A DNA stretch of 64,000 bases from Trichomonas vaginalis G3. Its lineage: Eukaryota > Parabasalia > Trichomonadida > Trichomonadidae. A program made the translations under genes and the position numbers. Location: NCBI RefSeq assembly GCF_026262505.1, contig NC_067206.1, forward strand, positions 18,125,319 through 18,189,318, in the 5' to 3' direction. Every line of letters begins with the position of its first letter. Position 1 is the first letter of the stretch. A model generated the notes under the pieces. The model worked only from the letters and a program-made list of their open reading frames with translations. It was not told the DNA's origin and did not search any database. Positions 36,278 to 47,444 of this stretch are shown here, one piece after another.

Positions 36278-37192
36278 ATGTTAGCAACAACAGCACCAAA
36301 CTCGTTAGTCATGAACCCAACTTCAATGTTAGTAGAGATGAAAAGCTTCATTCCTTCTTCATATACTTTCGAAACAAAAATCCAGAAGATAAAGCAAGAA
36401 CTTTTAACAAGTAATTTAGACTGTAGTGCGAAAGATGAAACAAATGAACAGTATCTTTATGAAATGCAGGATATTATTGACCATTTACCTAAACTTCCTG
36501 AAATCCAACAACAAAAACTCACTATTCCAGAATTCGATGAAATAGAAGTCGGACTGACTGACTCAGTAGAAATAAAGAAGTTCATACGAAAGGTAAATTA
36601 TGAATTCCTTGGTTTTCATTGCAACCATAAGGTTATGGACAAAGATTGCGACATGGTATATAAGAACATCTCTGACCTTTACAAATCCGAAGAATTTAAG
36701 ACCTACGACAACTTTGTTTCATTAGTTGCAAAATGTGTTTGGGAAATAAGAGATAAAGATAGTAGGGGTAAGGTATGGAACGAACAAATAAAACCCGCTA
36801 TGTTCGAGATGAAGAAAACCATTGACGCCTTAGTTGTTTTAGCAGGTAAGGTTTCAGAATATAATGCAAAAATGAACCCACAATGTTCTAAATGTAAAGC
36901 AGCAATGAGGAAATATAACTACTCCGTCAAAGAGATAGAACGTATGCGAAACGACTATGCAGATTTAAAGAAAGAAGCAGAGAAACCAGCAGAAGATAAA
37001 ATGGACATGTTGACATTTCTAAACAAAAACTATCCAACAGCTGACGATTTCCTATTATCTGACGTCAAGAAGAAGTATAAAGAAACCTTCGGCATAGTTA
37101 AAACATTCGATGTACTAAAAGAAGAAATTGAAGCCACGAAATTGTTTAGAGTCATGAACCATCGCAACATATACCATGTAAAACGCTTGTAA
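36278..37192 (+). CDS. Conserved Maverick protein of unknown function (ISTIG family), 304 aa
   Basis: An open, full-length relative of 10790-11731 and 60519-61484, with a shorter N-terminus (MLATTAPNSLVMNP). The Cys/His groups GFHCNHKVMDKDC and NPQCSKCKAA are retained, as is the C-terminus HVKRL. Substitutions cluster in the centre (GLTDS, MFEMKKTID). The stop is followed 31 bases later by a GATC palindrome. Confidence 0.7.
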   Translation: MLATTAPNSLVMNPTSMLVEMKSFIPSSYTFETKIQKIKQELLTSNLDCSAKDETNEQYLYEMQDIIDHLPKLPEIQQQKLTIPEFDEIEVGLTDSVEIKKFIRKVNYEFLGFHCNHKVMDKDCDMVYKNISDLYKSEEFKTYDNFVSLVAKCVWEIRDKDSRGKVWNEQIKPAMFEMKKTIDALVVLAGKVSEYNAKMNPQCSKCKAAMRKYNYSVKEIERMRNDYADLKKEAEKPAEDKMDMLTFLNKNYPTADDFLLSDVKKKYKETFGIVKTFDVLKEEIEATKLFRVMNHRNIYHVKRL

Positions 37193-37222
37193 ATAGTTAT
37201 GTTAGAAAACATGTTAGAAAAC

Positions 37223-37238
37223 ATGTTAGATCTAACAT
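37223..37238. repeat. GATC palindrome between convergent genes
   Basis: ATGTTAGATCTAACAT, preceded by two direct half-sites of the same type (ATGTTAGAAAAC twice) and followed by TCTAACATAAACATTATTTTTG, which abuts the ATPase stop. All half-sites in this unit share the TGTTAG form. Confidence 0.85.
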
Positions 37239-37251
37239 TCTAACATAAACA

Positions 37252-38130
37252 TTATTTTTGCTGACTTTTTACAATTTGAACTTTGTTCGCGTAGATGTGA
37301 ATTCTGAAAGAAGTATGAGGGTCTTGTATGACTTTGTACTTCTCCCATAGTTCATGTCTGTCAAACTTACCTGCCATGGACTCTTTCATAAGTTCCATGA
37401 AATCGTCTTCGGACAATCCGGGGAAAAGTATGATATCAGTAAGTATTCTCTTTACATCCTTACTTAAACTCTTTGCTGTCTGTACACAAATGACAACTGA
37501 GATGTTAAAGTGTCTGAGCTTCTTAAGAATTCGACACATATCTTGTTCTCTATTCTTAAGCAAAGGATGAGAAGCAAAGTCATCTAAGATAAGAAGACAT
37601 CTATGAGGGTAAGTCTTCCAATCGTAAGATTGCAATTTCTTCGAAATGTATTCTATCTCTTTCTGTTTGTTTCTGAAGTGTTTCTTCTCTAATATTCTTT
37701 GCATTTCCTCATTTGGGTCTTTAAACTTAGAATTTATATACTCATTTATAGCATTATACTTCAAAACTCTTCTTTGGTACTTCTTTATCCAATCTAACAA
37801 CTCAGTATCCTTTATACATACTAACTTAGACTTCTTTATAATATCTTTGAACGAATTGACGGTTTGGTCAAATTGACCAGAAGTACTACAAATAACAACT
37901 AACTCATAGAATGGGTTCTTCTCATCTAGTTCTTGTTGTTGTGCAGCCATTTTAAGATAAGTGAAAGTCTTACCCGACCCAGGTGGTGCAATTAGACCTG
38001 TTATACCATTCTGAGCAAATAAGAACTTGTCATGTATAGGTTTTATCTGAGCATTTTCTAACTTCCTCTTGTTCTTGTTTAAAACATTCTCAAATTTTTT
38101 GTCAATGTCAGCAAACTTTTTTTCTAACAT
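37252..38130 (-). CDS. A32/FtsK-type DNA-packaging ATPase, 292 aa
   Basis: Walker A APPGSGKT is at residues 48-55, Walker B CLLILDDF at 178-185, and a glutamine sensor at 217 lies in VVICVQTAK. This matches genome-packaging ATPases of Polintons and nucleocytoplasmic viruses, which pump DNA into capsids. The start at 38130 (MLEKKFADID) is chosen because it follows the T-rich divergent promoter; the frame upstream overlaps the divergent gene. This is the intact copy of the frameshifted 7907-8779. Confidence 0.85.
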   Translation of the reverse strand: MLEKKFADIDKKFENVLNKNKRKLENAQIKPIHDKFLFAQNGITGLIAPPGSGKTFTYLKMAAQQQELDEKNPFYELVVICSTSGQFDQTVNSFKDIIKKSKLVCIKDTELLDWIKKYQRRVLKYNAINEYINSKFKDPNEEMQRILEKKHFRNKQKEIEYISKKLQSYDWKTYPHRCLLILDDFASHPLLKNREQDMCRILKKLRHFNISVVICVQTAKSLSKDVKRILTDIILFPGLSEDDFMELMKESMAGKFDRHELWEKYKVIQDPHTSFRIHIYANKVQIVKSQQK

Positions 38131-38166
38131 ATTTTTAGAAAAATTAAAATTTTTATCTTTTTGAAA

Positions 38167-38621
38167 ATGTCTAGCGATTTCGCTATCTATATTCGAGACA
38201 AACTTTTCGACAGCAAAACATCTGTAGACCATAAAATCTTACATAGTGTAAACAAGAAAGGGGAATTTGTTCTAAAGTTCTGTTTCTGGGAATATGACAA
38301 GAACCATAAAACATTAAGCAGAGAAGTCTTTAAGTTTGTCAATGACAGACTTGTTGACAGAGATGACGCCGATTGGAAAGCTGAAGTCCAACAAAAGTTC
38401 TTAGAATGCAAAGAAGACACATGCGCTGTTCTTGAAGATGAAATAGAAAACAGAATAGAAGAGCTATTAAAGGACAAAGAACTTTTACAAAATATGGTTC
38501 TGAGAAGTTTGACATAACTCCACCAGAGAAGAAGAAGAAGAGAGAAAAGAAAGAAAAGAAAGTAGAAGAAGAGAAGAAAGAACCTGAACCAGTTCCAGAG
38601 AAGGTGAGATATGACATGTAA
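38167..38621 (+). pseudogene. Homologue of the 150-aa protein at 7418, frameshifted tail
   Basis: Open from MSSDFAIYIRDK to near 38495, where a short deletion shifts the frame and gives an early stop at 38517. The Lys/Glu/Pro-rich tail continues in another frame to 38621. The globular part is intact, so a shortened protein could still be made. Confidence 0.6.
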
Positions 38622-38637
38622 AAATAAAATTTTATTT

Positions 38638-39055
38638 TTAGAACATTTCTGGGTCAATGTCAATGTTCTCTTCCTCTTTAGGAGCAAACACTGGCTTAGA
38701 CTCTAAAATCTTTTTACCCAATTTACCTTGAACTTCAACTATCTTAGACTCATAATATTCATAGTCGTCTGCTTTCTTTGGTTCATAAGGTATAACAAGT
38801 TTGTATGCTTTGCCTTCTTTAAGGTTTGAGAACTTTCTGTCAAAATTTTCTTTGACTGCTAACAAACCTTCTATGTCTAAGTCTTCAAATTGCACCATTT
38901 TTAGTCACAATAGCAAACTTAACTGGTTCGATGTTCCAAACTTTGCTGAATGAAGACTTTTCAAAATGGTAGAAGTAAACATTCAAATATGCGAATGGGT
39001 CTAGTTCTTCTTTAAGTCCTGACATGTACTTATTTACTGAGATGAATTTTGTCAT
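38638..39055 (-). pseudogene. Homologue of the 139-aa acidic-tail protein, frameshifted
   Basis: The start at 39055 has the TTTTTATCCGATAGAAAAG leader. A 1-base gain near 38899 splits the frame into an N-terminal part and an open C-terminal part (38638-38898). The acidic tail EEENIDIDPEMF is unchanged. Confidence 0.65.
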
Positions 39056-39090
39056 CTTTTCTATCGGATAAAAAAATATTTTTTTAAAAT

Positions 39091-40322
39091 TTACTCAGAA
39101 AAATTTTTCTTTGTATATACGCCGTTCTGAACATCTAAAAGATTTTTGACATTTGCCAAGAATGTTCGTTTAGACGCTGCCATATAACCATATTCTTGAC
39201 AATATTGTTTATATTCATCGTACAATGACCTTTCATCTAAACACTCAAAGTCGTTTTCATCTATAAACAGTTCATAAACACTCTTGTTTGCTTCTAACAA
39301 TGTTTGTCTCTCTTCGGTATATGGAATTTGTCTTGGATTGAACTTTGAAATATCTAATGTCATGAAATATGAGAACAAGTGGTTGTAAAAGTCAGATGTC
39401 AAAGTTTCTGACAAAGCGTCAAAATATTCTGTATCTTGCATATGAGAATCTGACGTTCTGACAACTACATATCTTCTGTCAGAACTTTCTAACTTCATCG
39501 GAACAACATTGTTTGAAACCATGAGAAGTTTGCAACATTTTCACAAACTCTTTGGTCTTTATATTTTCTTTCAACAACTCCAACTTTGTCTGTTATAAGA
39601 CTCTTCAAAGCATCTGAGTTTAAAACTTTGTTGTATCTATACTTTGAAGTTCGTTACATACTATAAGTTTCATATTCTCTATTGAGGAGTTAAATTTACC
39701 GCAGATGTTTTCTAAGTTTGTCATATTCGGGTTCGAATAGCCCTCTAACAGTTTGCATAAGATATCTGTAAAGAATGTGTTCTTACCAGTTCCTTGTTTC
39801 CAATTATAATGAGAGCAGTTTCATTTTTAGCACTTGGATGTTGTAAGATGTTTGCAAACCAACATAAGATATACTCATAGACTCTTTCGTTTCCATTGCA
39901 TATAATTTCTTTGACATGGTCTAACCAAGCTTCTATAATATTTTCTTTCCATTCTACTTGTTCATATTTATATCCAGTGAAGATAGAATAGAAGTTTGGA
40001 GAAGGTGTATAAACTTTATACCTCGAACTGAAAAATCTTCTAACTTTGACAATAAGATATCCCAAGCATCTAACATCTTCATGCCAACTTGTACGACTTT
40101 TATTTTCTTAAGTTTCTGTCTACATTCTTGTTCAGACACTATTGTTGCTCTTGGTTTGTTAAAGACAACATCCCATTCTTTCATAACATAACATTCTGGG
40201 GCAGAGTCGACATAAATGACTAAACGTTTCAAATTCTCGACTGCTTTGTTATAGTCTCTAAATGGACACATATTTCTGAATGCTTGGAAGTCATAAAAAT
40301 CTGAAACATCTATTCTGTACAT
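39091..40322 (-). pseudogene. Superfamily 3 helicase, frameshifted, arm B
   Basis: The equivalent of the intact gene at 5714-6949. Breaks are near 40010, 39797 (inside the Walker A region), 39640 and 39530. The C-terminal third (39091-39522) is open and keeps SSDRRYVVV. Confidence 0.8.
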
Positions 40323-40349
40323 TTTTATAAAAAAAAAAAAATATTTTTT

Positions 40350-41147
40350 TTATTCTTGACTTTGTTGTTCCATTTGTTGCATTTGTTGTTCTTGAGCTAT
40401 TTGTTGTTGAAGTTGTTCTTGTAGTACAATACTTTCACCAGTTGCATCTTCCAATTCGAAACTTTCTGCCGTCATTGACAAATACATAGGACATAAAAGT
40501 TTTACAGGAACAAAGTTTGCGTCAACTAAGGTTAAGTTTATGTTTGCTAAAGTGTTTGAGTTTACTAAAGCTGAAAACTCTGCATTCGAATGAACAATAG
40601 GCAAACCAGCAGAGAAAGTGTTGTTTATACGCATAAGTATCTTTTGGTCATAGTAGTTTCTGTCGACATTCGAATAACACTTTGAACCTAAGTTTGAAAC
40701 AATATATAAAATAGGTGTACTTAAAGTCAATGGAACAGACAAACCTTGTATGACACCTTTTCCTGTTATAGGAAACTGTTGGTAGTAAAAACCAGATATA
40801 AGTTTTGTATTATAGCTCATATCGTTTATAGTAAACTCAGTCGGACATCCAAACATAATGAAACCTGCTCTAGTTGCAGCACATGTTACATCCGTCCTTA
40901 AAGTATTAAATAAGTCAACAAAACCTGTTGGTGGTATATCTGAGTAAGTATCTTCAAAGAAGTATTTTTTACCATTCACAACAACAAAGTCTTCTGGTGT
41001 CAAAAGAGCAAAACAGGCTTTAGTCGTCATTGTGTTTAAGGTTAGTTTACAATATCGTCCTTGAGGACTTTGTAAGTTTGTTGTTATAGAATTATATGAC
41101 TCAGGGTTTTTAGTCGTAATAGTATAAACCACTATGTCTTCTGCCAT
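40350..41147 (-). CDS. Putative minor capsid (penton-like) protein, 265 aa, arm B
   Basis: Open at full length with a few substitutions from 4887-5684 (for example Ser to Asp in LRTDVTC, and NINLTLVDANF). The retained beta-strand signatures and Gln-rich tail suggest that it stayed under constraint, or was duplicated recently. Family assignment is by pattern only. Confidence 0.55.
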   Translation of the reverse strand: MAEDIVVYTITTKNPESYNSITTNLQSPQGRYCKLTLNTMTTKACFALLTPEDFVVVNGKKYFFEDTYSDIPPTGFVDLFNTLRTDVTCAATRAGFIMFGCPTEFTINDMSYNTKLISGFYYQQFPITGKGVIQGLSVPLTLSTPILYIVSNLGSKCYSNVDRNYYDQKILMRINNTFSAGLPIVHSNAEFSALVNSNTLANINLTLVDANFVPVKLLCPMYLSMTAESFELEDATGESIVLQEQLQQQIAQEQQMQQMEQQSQE

Positions 41148-41157
41148 TTACATATAT

Positions 41158-41388
41158 TTAAAAGTTTTTCTGAAAGTGGAGAAGAACTTCATCTAAACTT
41201 TCACATGGCGTTTCTTGAAGTTCTCTGTCTAAGAAGTTCAAATATTTTGTAAAGACATAGAACTTTCCTTTGTCTACACGAACAAACAAAACAGGGTCTT
41301 TCATATCATTCAAAAGTGTGTAAAGTCCTTTACATGAAATAAAGTCTATATTATTTTTCTTCAAACATCTTTCAAGAAGTTTTGACAT
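41158..41388 (-). CDS. Unrecognised 76-aa Maverick protein, arm B
   Basis: Identical in sequence to the protein at 4646-4876. The frame and leader are preserved. Confidence 0.65.
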   Translation of the reverse strand: MSKLLERCLKKNNIDFISCKGLYTLLNDMKDPVLFVRVDKGKFYVFTKYLNFLDRELQETPCESLDEVLLHFQKNF

Positions 41389-41390
41389 TT

Positions 41391-41976
41391 TTACTTAGCA
41401 AGTAAAAATTTTAATGAAATGTTGTGGTCGTCAAATATTTTTATGACGTCTGGGAAACTATATTTTAAGTTCAACGTTTCACCTCCTTTCATAACGTATA
41501 TCTTGTCAATGACATTATATGAAACACCACAGCAAGCAATGTCGGGTTCTATTTCTTTGATGTTTATATCGTCTGCCTCTGTCAAAAGTTTCAATAGTTC
41601 TTTCAAAATTTCATGAGGTGCGATGACATATGAGTTCACTTTTACAGGGTTGTGTTCGACCAAGTTTAACATTATACCCAAAGCTTGACAAATCTTCTCC
41701 TGAGTTTTAAGTTTGTCTTTAAGTTGTTGGTAGTCGTTTCGAATATCTGCAACAGAACTTAAGTCTCTGCTAACTTCAGGGTATGTTGGTTGTTCTTTTA
41801 CAGGAACTATTGTTATACCATCTTCGTCTTCGTATGGTTTCCCCACTTCAACATCTCTTTCTTTGACATTGACAACAACACTTTGACTGTTTGTTTGAGT
41901 TGGTGAATTTAACTTCACATCTGCCACCGCCATTAAACCTTTTGAAACACTCGCTTCTATTTTTCGGAAATGACAT
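41391..41976 (-). pseudogene. Homologue of the 188-aa protein at 4059, N-terminal frameshift
   Basis: The start MSFPKNRS at 41976 is followed by a 2-base deletion near 41955. From 41933 the frame is open to the end and includes the C-terminal tail that the other copy has lost. Each arm therefore has one damaged end. Confidence 0.6.
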
Positions 41977-41994
41977 TTTACTTAGAATAAAAAG

Positions 41995-42412
41995 ATGGAC
42001 GTATTTGAGTATCTCTTCGAATTGAAGCAGAACAAAGTTTACACACACAAACAATACAAATACATTGACAGAATAGTTCTTTATACAAACAATGGAAAAT
42101 GTTATAGAATAGCAGTCTTTGCTGAACCAAAATATTTTCATAAAGCAAAGAAAGTTGGTATAACTGAAATGGTGAAAGTTCTTGAAGCAGACAAAAATAT
42201 AACAACAAAACTTACAGATATTTCTAAAGGAAGTTTATAATACAATTTATGTCAAAACTGGCGTACTGTCAATATTTGACGGAGAGAAGTCAGTTCAAGA
42301 ACAACTTACTGACCTGCTGCCAAAATCTGCTCGATGGAAGCTGTCGTTATGCCAATCTGAGGAGCCCCAGCAGGTTTCATCGAACGAATCTTCAAAAGAG
42401 CATCTTCCGTGA
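41995..42412 (+). pseudogene. Homologue of the 139-aa antisense protein, frameshifted
   Basis: The start is 18 bases from the divergent start at 41976. It is open to about 42240, where a base loss near 42232 stops the frame. The remaining C-terminal frame, antisense to the capsid 3' end, is still free of stops to 42412. Confidence 0.5.
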
Positions 42413-43906
42413 AAAGTGCTATTGGTTTTGTAAACTTCTTTGCTCTCAATTCATCTGGACCGTCTCTGTCACCAGTATATTGTATTTGTACAGTACCAAC
42501 AGTTGAAATACCACCCATAAAGTCTTCTGAGTCAGCAAATGGAATGCCAAGCCAAAAGTTTGAACGGTCTCCATTTGTATATTGAGTTTTTTGACCTCCT
42601 GTATGAGTCCATACTTTCACATATGGCATAATAGAACTTTGCATTTCAGGGTTAATGGTTGTTGTGAAGTTGTTGTTAAAGTTCATAGCATCTAATGTCA
42701 AGTTGTATGACCTCATATCCTCAACTGTAGAATATTCTTCTCTTGGATAATATTTGCCATCTATGTTTATATGATATTTAATACCAGGGTTGTAGAAACA
42801 AGAATAGTCATTTATAGTTCGTCTGAACAGTACAAACATAGTATCTGCATGTTTCATTGCAGTTGTTAAAGCAATATCTGTTCTTGCACCTGGGTCAGCA
42901 CTTTGGTTTCCAACTTCACCTGCAAAGTCTTTGACAGATATTTGGTGTATAGGGAACATAAGTGGAACTGCAATATATTTGGCAGCTAAAGCATTTGAAA
43001 TATCTGGGTCCAACATATAGACTGCAAGTCTGCTTTCTATTCTCTTGCATTCAAATTTTCGCATGTGAACTTAACTGGGTCCCAAGCAGTTCCAGCAGCA
43101 TTGAAATAATAGTTTACTTCAGTGTTGAGTTTGAGAAACCAAAGTCTAAGTCAACTTTGTCTTTGCAAAAGTCGGCGAATGACGTTTTATTTGTTCCCTC
43201 TACGTCTGTAAGTGAATGGGTCTTGTGTTGGTGCAATGACTAAGTTATTTTTGCTTGGAGTAAGTTCGATAGAAATTTTTCCTGCCCAGTTTGGCAAGTA
43301 TCTTAAAAACCTGAAGATGAGGAAAGATGACAAAGGAACTCTAAGTTTCAGTTTTACTTTGTGACTGCTTTCCATTTGTCCAGAAAGGTTAACATAAACT
43401 CCTGGAACGTTAGGGTCAAGTCTTCTTATTTTCTCAATAGTTGCATACTGGTCTGTTTGTTCTCTAGCTTGTGGTTGTACTGAGTTTCTCAAAGCGAACC
43501 ATTCATAGTTTGCCCATGTTACTGTTTGAACTAAGTCAGAGTTAGAATATATCTTATATCCCATGAAAACTTCTGGAGCATATTGGTATCCGACATAGAA
43601 AATTCCATTGCAACCTTTCTTGTCAGACAACTTGGCAGAAGGTTTTATTTCAATGTCTTGTTCCACGTATAAGAAAGAGTTGTCAATAGAAATTATATGA
43701 AACCTGTCGCAAGCAATATCTACTGTTGTTGAAGAACCTTCTCCAAACTCACCTACGTTTCCATAAGAAACAGCAGTTGTATATTCGTAAGTTCCAGGAA
43801 CTATTTCTGACCTTCTAATGGCATTGTCGCATTCGTTATACCATTCGGAAACATTTCCATTCATAGCATCCAAAACTGTTGGCGTTATATTCTGAGCGGC
43901 GTACAT
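42306..43906 (-). pseudogene. Major capsid protein (double jelly-roll), frameshifted, arm B
   Basis: Two long frames (43187-43906 and 42306-43064) cover most of the protein. Small deletions near 43210, 43127 and 43057 interrupt the centre. The N-terminal portion that is broken in the other arm is intact here, with VTWANYEWFALRNSVQPQAR and KLKLRVPLSSF. Both arms thus hold complementary, independently damaged copies. Confidence 0.75.
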
Positions 43907-43938
43907 TTCATATGAGTAAAAATATAGAATAGTTGGAT

Positions 43939-46900
43939 TTATATGTCATAATAGAACCCACGTGGACCAAGCTTTACTTTCTTCCTGACTGAGTTTTTAA
44001 CTCTTCTTTTTCCTTCATTGCCCTCTGCTTGAAGTTGTTGCATCTTTGCCTCATGTTCACTAGTATGTTGTAAATTTCCATGTCCTTTTTGCCTTTGGCT
44101 CTGGTCGCCCATCTCAGGTAACCTATATCCTAGAAAGAGTTTGTCATAGTCTGTATTTGAGTCTTCGCGTATTGTTTGCATGACTCTTTCCTGAGTTTCT
44201 GGTTCAAGCTCTTCAAACAGTGCCTGTCCATATGGAATAAGCTCGTTTCCAAATATATGTTTTTGTAGCCATTCTGGTTTTCTTTCCATGTTACCAACTA
44301 TATCTTTTGTGAATGGGAAAGCTTTTACCCAATCTTTCAGTCTTGCGTCGTTTATTTCTGTAGTTGGTTTTATTTTGTCAAGGAACATGTTTTTCAATAC
44401 TAACATTTCATTTGGTACTGTCCATTTGAGTTTTCTTAAATATTCATCCCTTCTCGTTCATTGTCTGCAAAGTAAGTTTTTATGACATTTTGTAAACTTT
44501 CGTTTGCAAGGTCATGTACAATAGGTTCTCTTCCTTCTCTCTCCCTAACTTTCTTTCTAAACTCTTCACCAAATATACCATCTCTATGGTTCTGTGTAGT
44601 TCTTTGAGATAAATGTTCTAGAACGTCAGGTGTTATATTTCCATCAGCCATGTTCATTTCATACTGGTCCAAAATATCTGCATGTTTCATATCTTTCAAT
44701 GGCATTAAAGCCGCGCTTAAAATACCAGCTATATCTGGTTCACCATTGACTTCCATTGCGTCTACAACTTCTTGGAATTGTGGTTGTAAGTTTATGAACC
44801 ACCTATCTGGATTAGCTTTATGACCCCATCTCATTGTAGTTCCATCGTCTGCAGAAACAAAAGTAGGTTTGTTTCCATATTGGTTAGGTTCTGAATGAAC
44901 TTTAAACAATGTTTCATTTCTATATGTTTTCTTGAAATTTAACCTTTTATTTTCACCGAGTTCATCCGAAGATTGAACGTTAAATGCTCGTAAGTAAAAA
45001 GGGTTGTTGTATTTGTGTACATTTTTTTTCAGTTCTTCCATTCTATGCTGAATTTTTCATCTGATGTTGGAGTCTTTTGTATGTCGGCAAACATTTTTCG
45101 ATATTCTTCTACTATGTCAGCCGAATTTTTTTTAGACTCTTGGAAATATTCCATATTCTCCGCATACTCTTGTTGAGGGTCAAGATTTTTCGGCTGTTCC
45201 AAATCTTCATCTAGTTCTGTGAAGTTAGTTTCCAAAGGAGGACTTGTTCGTTTCCTTCAGGCTCTTCTAGCTGTTGTTGCTGAACTATTTCTTCCATGTC
45301 TGGTTGTATCTGAACTTCTTCCTGTGGAGTTTCTTGTACCTCATCTGCTGGCATTTCATATATTCCGAGACCGTTTTTAACAAGTTCCCTATTAAGTCAT
45401 CCGCATTCATAAGCTTTCTTCTTTCGTTCCGTCTCTATTTTTTACGCGTTTCATGAAGAAGTTGAATCATCATTTATCTGACATAAATATCTCGGAGTAA
45501 ATTCAGTCATGTCATTTGGATGATATGCTATTAAATCATATCCCTTAGCGAGCTTGTATTTTCCAGGTTTGAAATTATATCCGATTTTGCTGAGCCATAA
45601 AGCTAAATAGGTTCGGGTCAGTATTTTTCCTTGAACTTTCTAATAGCTTCTTTATATCTGTCACTAAAGTCAATAGTATCTGGGTAACCATATTTTTCCT
45701 TTAGCATTTTTAAGAATTCTTGGTTTCCTTGTTCTCTACTTCTTTTATGTCCTTGCTCTGTTTGTGGTTGTGGTGCAGTGTTTTGAACTGTTGGTTGTGG
45801 TGCAGTGTTTTGAACTGTTGGTTGTTGTTGTGGTGCTGGATTTTGAACTGTTGGTTGTTGTGTTGGTTTTGGTGCATGCCTGTGTCTGTGTCCATGTGAC
45901 GATGTAAATGTTTTAGGTAGTCCTGGTGCAGGTGCTTCTCTTGGAGGGTTTGGTGGTATATAAGTTCCACTAGCTAGTATATAAGTTCCACCAGCTGGTA
46001 TATAAGTTCCACCAGCTGGCACATATGTTCCATCTGCAGCGTAATGTCCTACCTGACTTTTCGTTTTTAAGAAAGCATTTACTAGGTCTGTTTTGGTCTG
46101 TTGTAACTCTTTTTCTTGACTTTTCACAACAGTTGCTCTAACGGCGTCATAGGCACTTTGAACTGCCTGTCTCGTTGCTGCATCTGTTATTTTCGTCATA
46201 TTTTGTGCTACTTCTTTTAACTCTTTGTCGAAACCTTCAGACTTCAGTTTCTTTCCAGATGAGAAGTCGTTCACTTGTTTCACCTTACTATGAAGAGCTT
46301 CGAAGGCGTTCTTAAAGTCAGCATTTGTTAAAGCTTCATTTGAACTGTCTTCATCCGCTTGTATTTTTGTCCTTATTGACCCTATGAGTTGGGCTGCTTT
46401 AGCGTTGGCTTGGGCATCTAACCAGTCATTGTTGGCTTTTATATATTCTGCGCTTTTCATTGCCTTTTGCATAGCCGCGTCGTTATTTTTACTTTCTTGT
46501 GCTAAGTTTTCATACTGTACGGTTTGGTTTTGCAACTGTAAAAGTTTTTCTGCCTTTACATTTGCTTCAACTTCTTTTTTATACTCATCGCTATCCATAT
46601 ATGTCTTCAGGGCTTTTTGTTTTATTTCTTCATCTTTCAGTACTTTATATTGAGTAGTATGGTTTTTCAAATTTATAACATCTTGTTCCATTTTTGCTAC
46701 TTCTGCTGCTTTTTCTGACACTTTTTTCGCATATTCCTCTGTACTTAGTTCTTTCAGTTGTTCTTCTTTCTTCTTTTTCTCTACGTTTAACTCATTGAGT
46801 TTCTTTGTGTGTCTGTCATATTCTAGTTTCTTTTCGTTTTCACTTATTTGTTTCTGTATGTCTATGTTTGACTTTTTGACATCTGTTATTTGATTTTTGA

Positions 46901-47174
46901 GTGAACTCAAATTCATTTGACTTTGAGGGTTATAAGCTGTTCCGTCTGCAGCTCCACCATAGCCTGCCATTTTCGCTAAAAGTGCCGCTCTTAAACCTCC
47001 ACTCTGTGCACCAATAACTCGGTTTAAAAGCATAGGGTTGCTTGACATTTGTTGCAACATAGTGGGGTCATTCAGCATTTGTTGTTGCAACTGTTGTTGT
47101 GGTGTCAGTTTTACTATTGGATGTTTCAATGCTCTCTTCCTCTTACGTATATTCTTACGTAGCTTACGTGGCAT
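43939..47174 (-). pseudogene. Large Maverick protein with coiled coil and Gln/Pro linker, fragmented
   Basis: The N-terminal 518 residues are open (45618-47174): basic start MPRKLRKNIRKRKRALKH, Gln-rich stretch, a long Lys/Glu coiled coil (about residues 85-330), then a repeated GGTYIPAGGTYI motif and a Pro/Gln/Thr linker. Frame breaks near 45618, 45480, 45400, 45240, 45045 and 44460 fragment the C-terminal half that is intact at 2-2083. The whole gene would encode roughly 1,080 residues. Role unknown, possibly virion-internal given the basic N-terminus. Confidence 0.7.
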
Positions 47175-47444
47175 TTTAAGTGAAGTTAAAAAGCGGTTTT
47201 TGACAGATGTTTATATGACACTTTTTGTTCAGCACAAAAAACTACTCGGTCAACAGCGACGACTCTCAAAAACCGTTGTGTAAAAAGTTTTACCGTTGGA
47301 CAAAAAAGTATATATAGAAAATAAAAAACGTTTATAGTTCATTCAATATTTGAGATGGAACGGTTTTCCAACGGTAACTATTAAATAAAATAAAAAAATA
47401 GAGGGGGTCTCCGTTGACGAAAACGGTTTATTTTAAACTTTTCT
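47175..47444. promoter_or_regulatory. Divergent upstream region with six ACCGTT/AACGG motifs
   Basis: Between the starts at 47174 and 47445, ACCGTT or AACGG occurs six times (about 47260, 47293, 47358, 47371, 47410 and 47422). The sequence resembles the general Myb recognition core (C/T)AAC(G/T)G. Function is inference. No gene is visible. Confidence 0.4.

Noticed and set aside
1-47174. Adenovirus-type maturation protease, expected in Polintons
   Set aside because: I found no convincing His-Glu/Asp-Gln-Cys arrangement in any frame; absence may reflect my limits or location outside the window.
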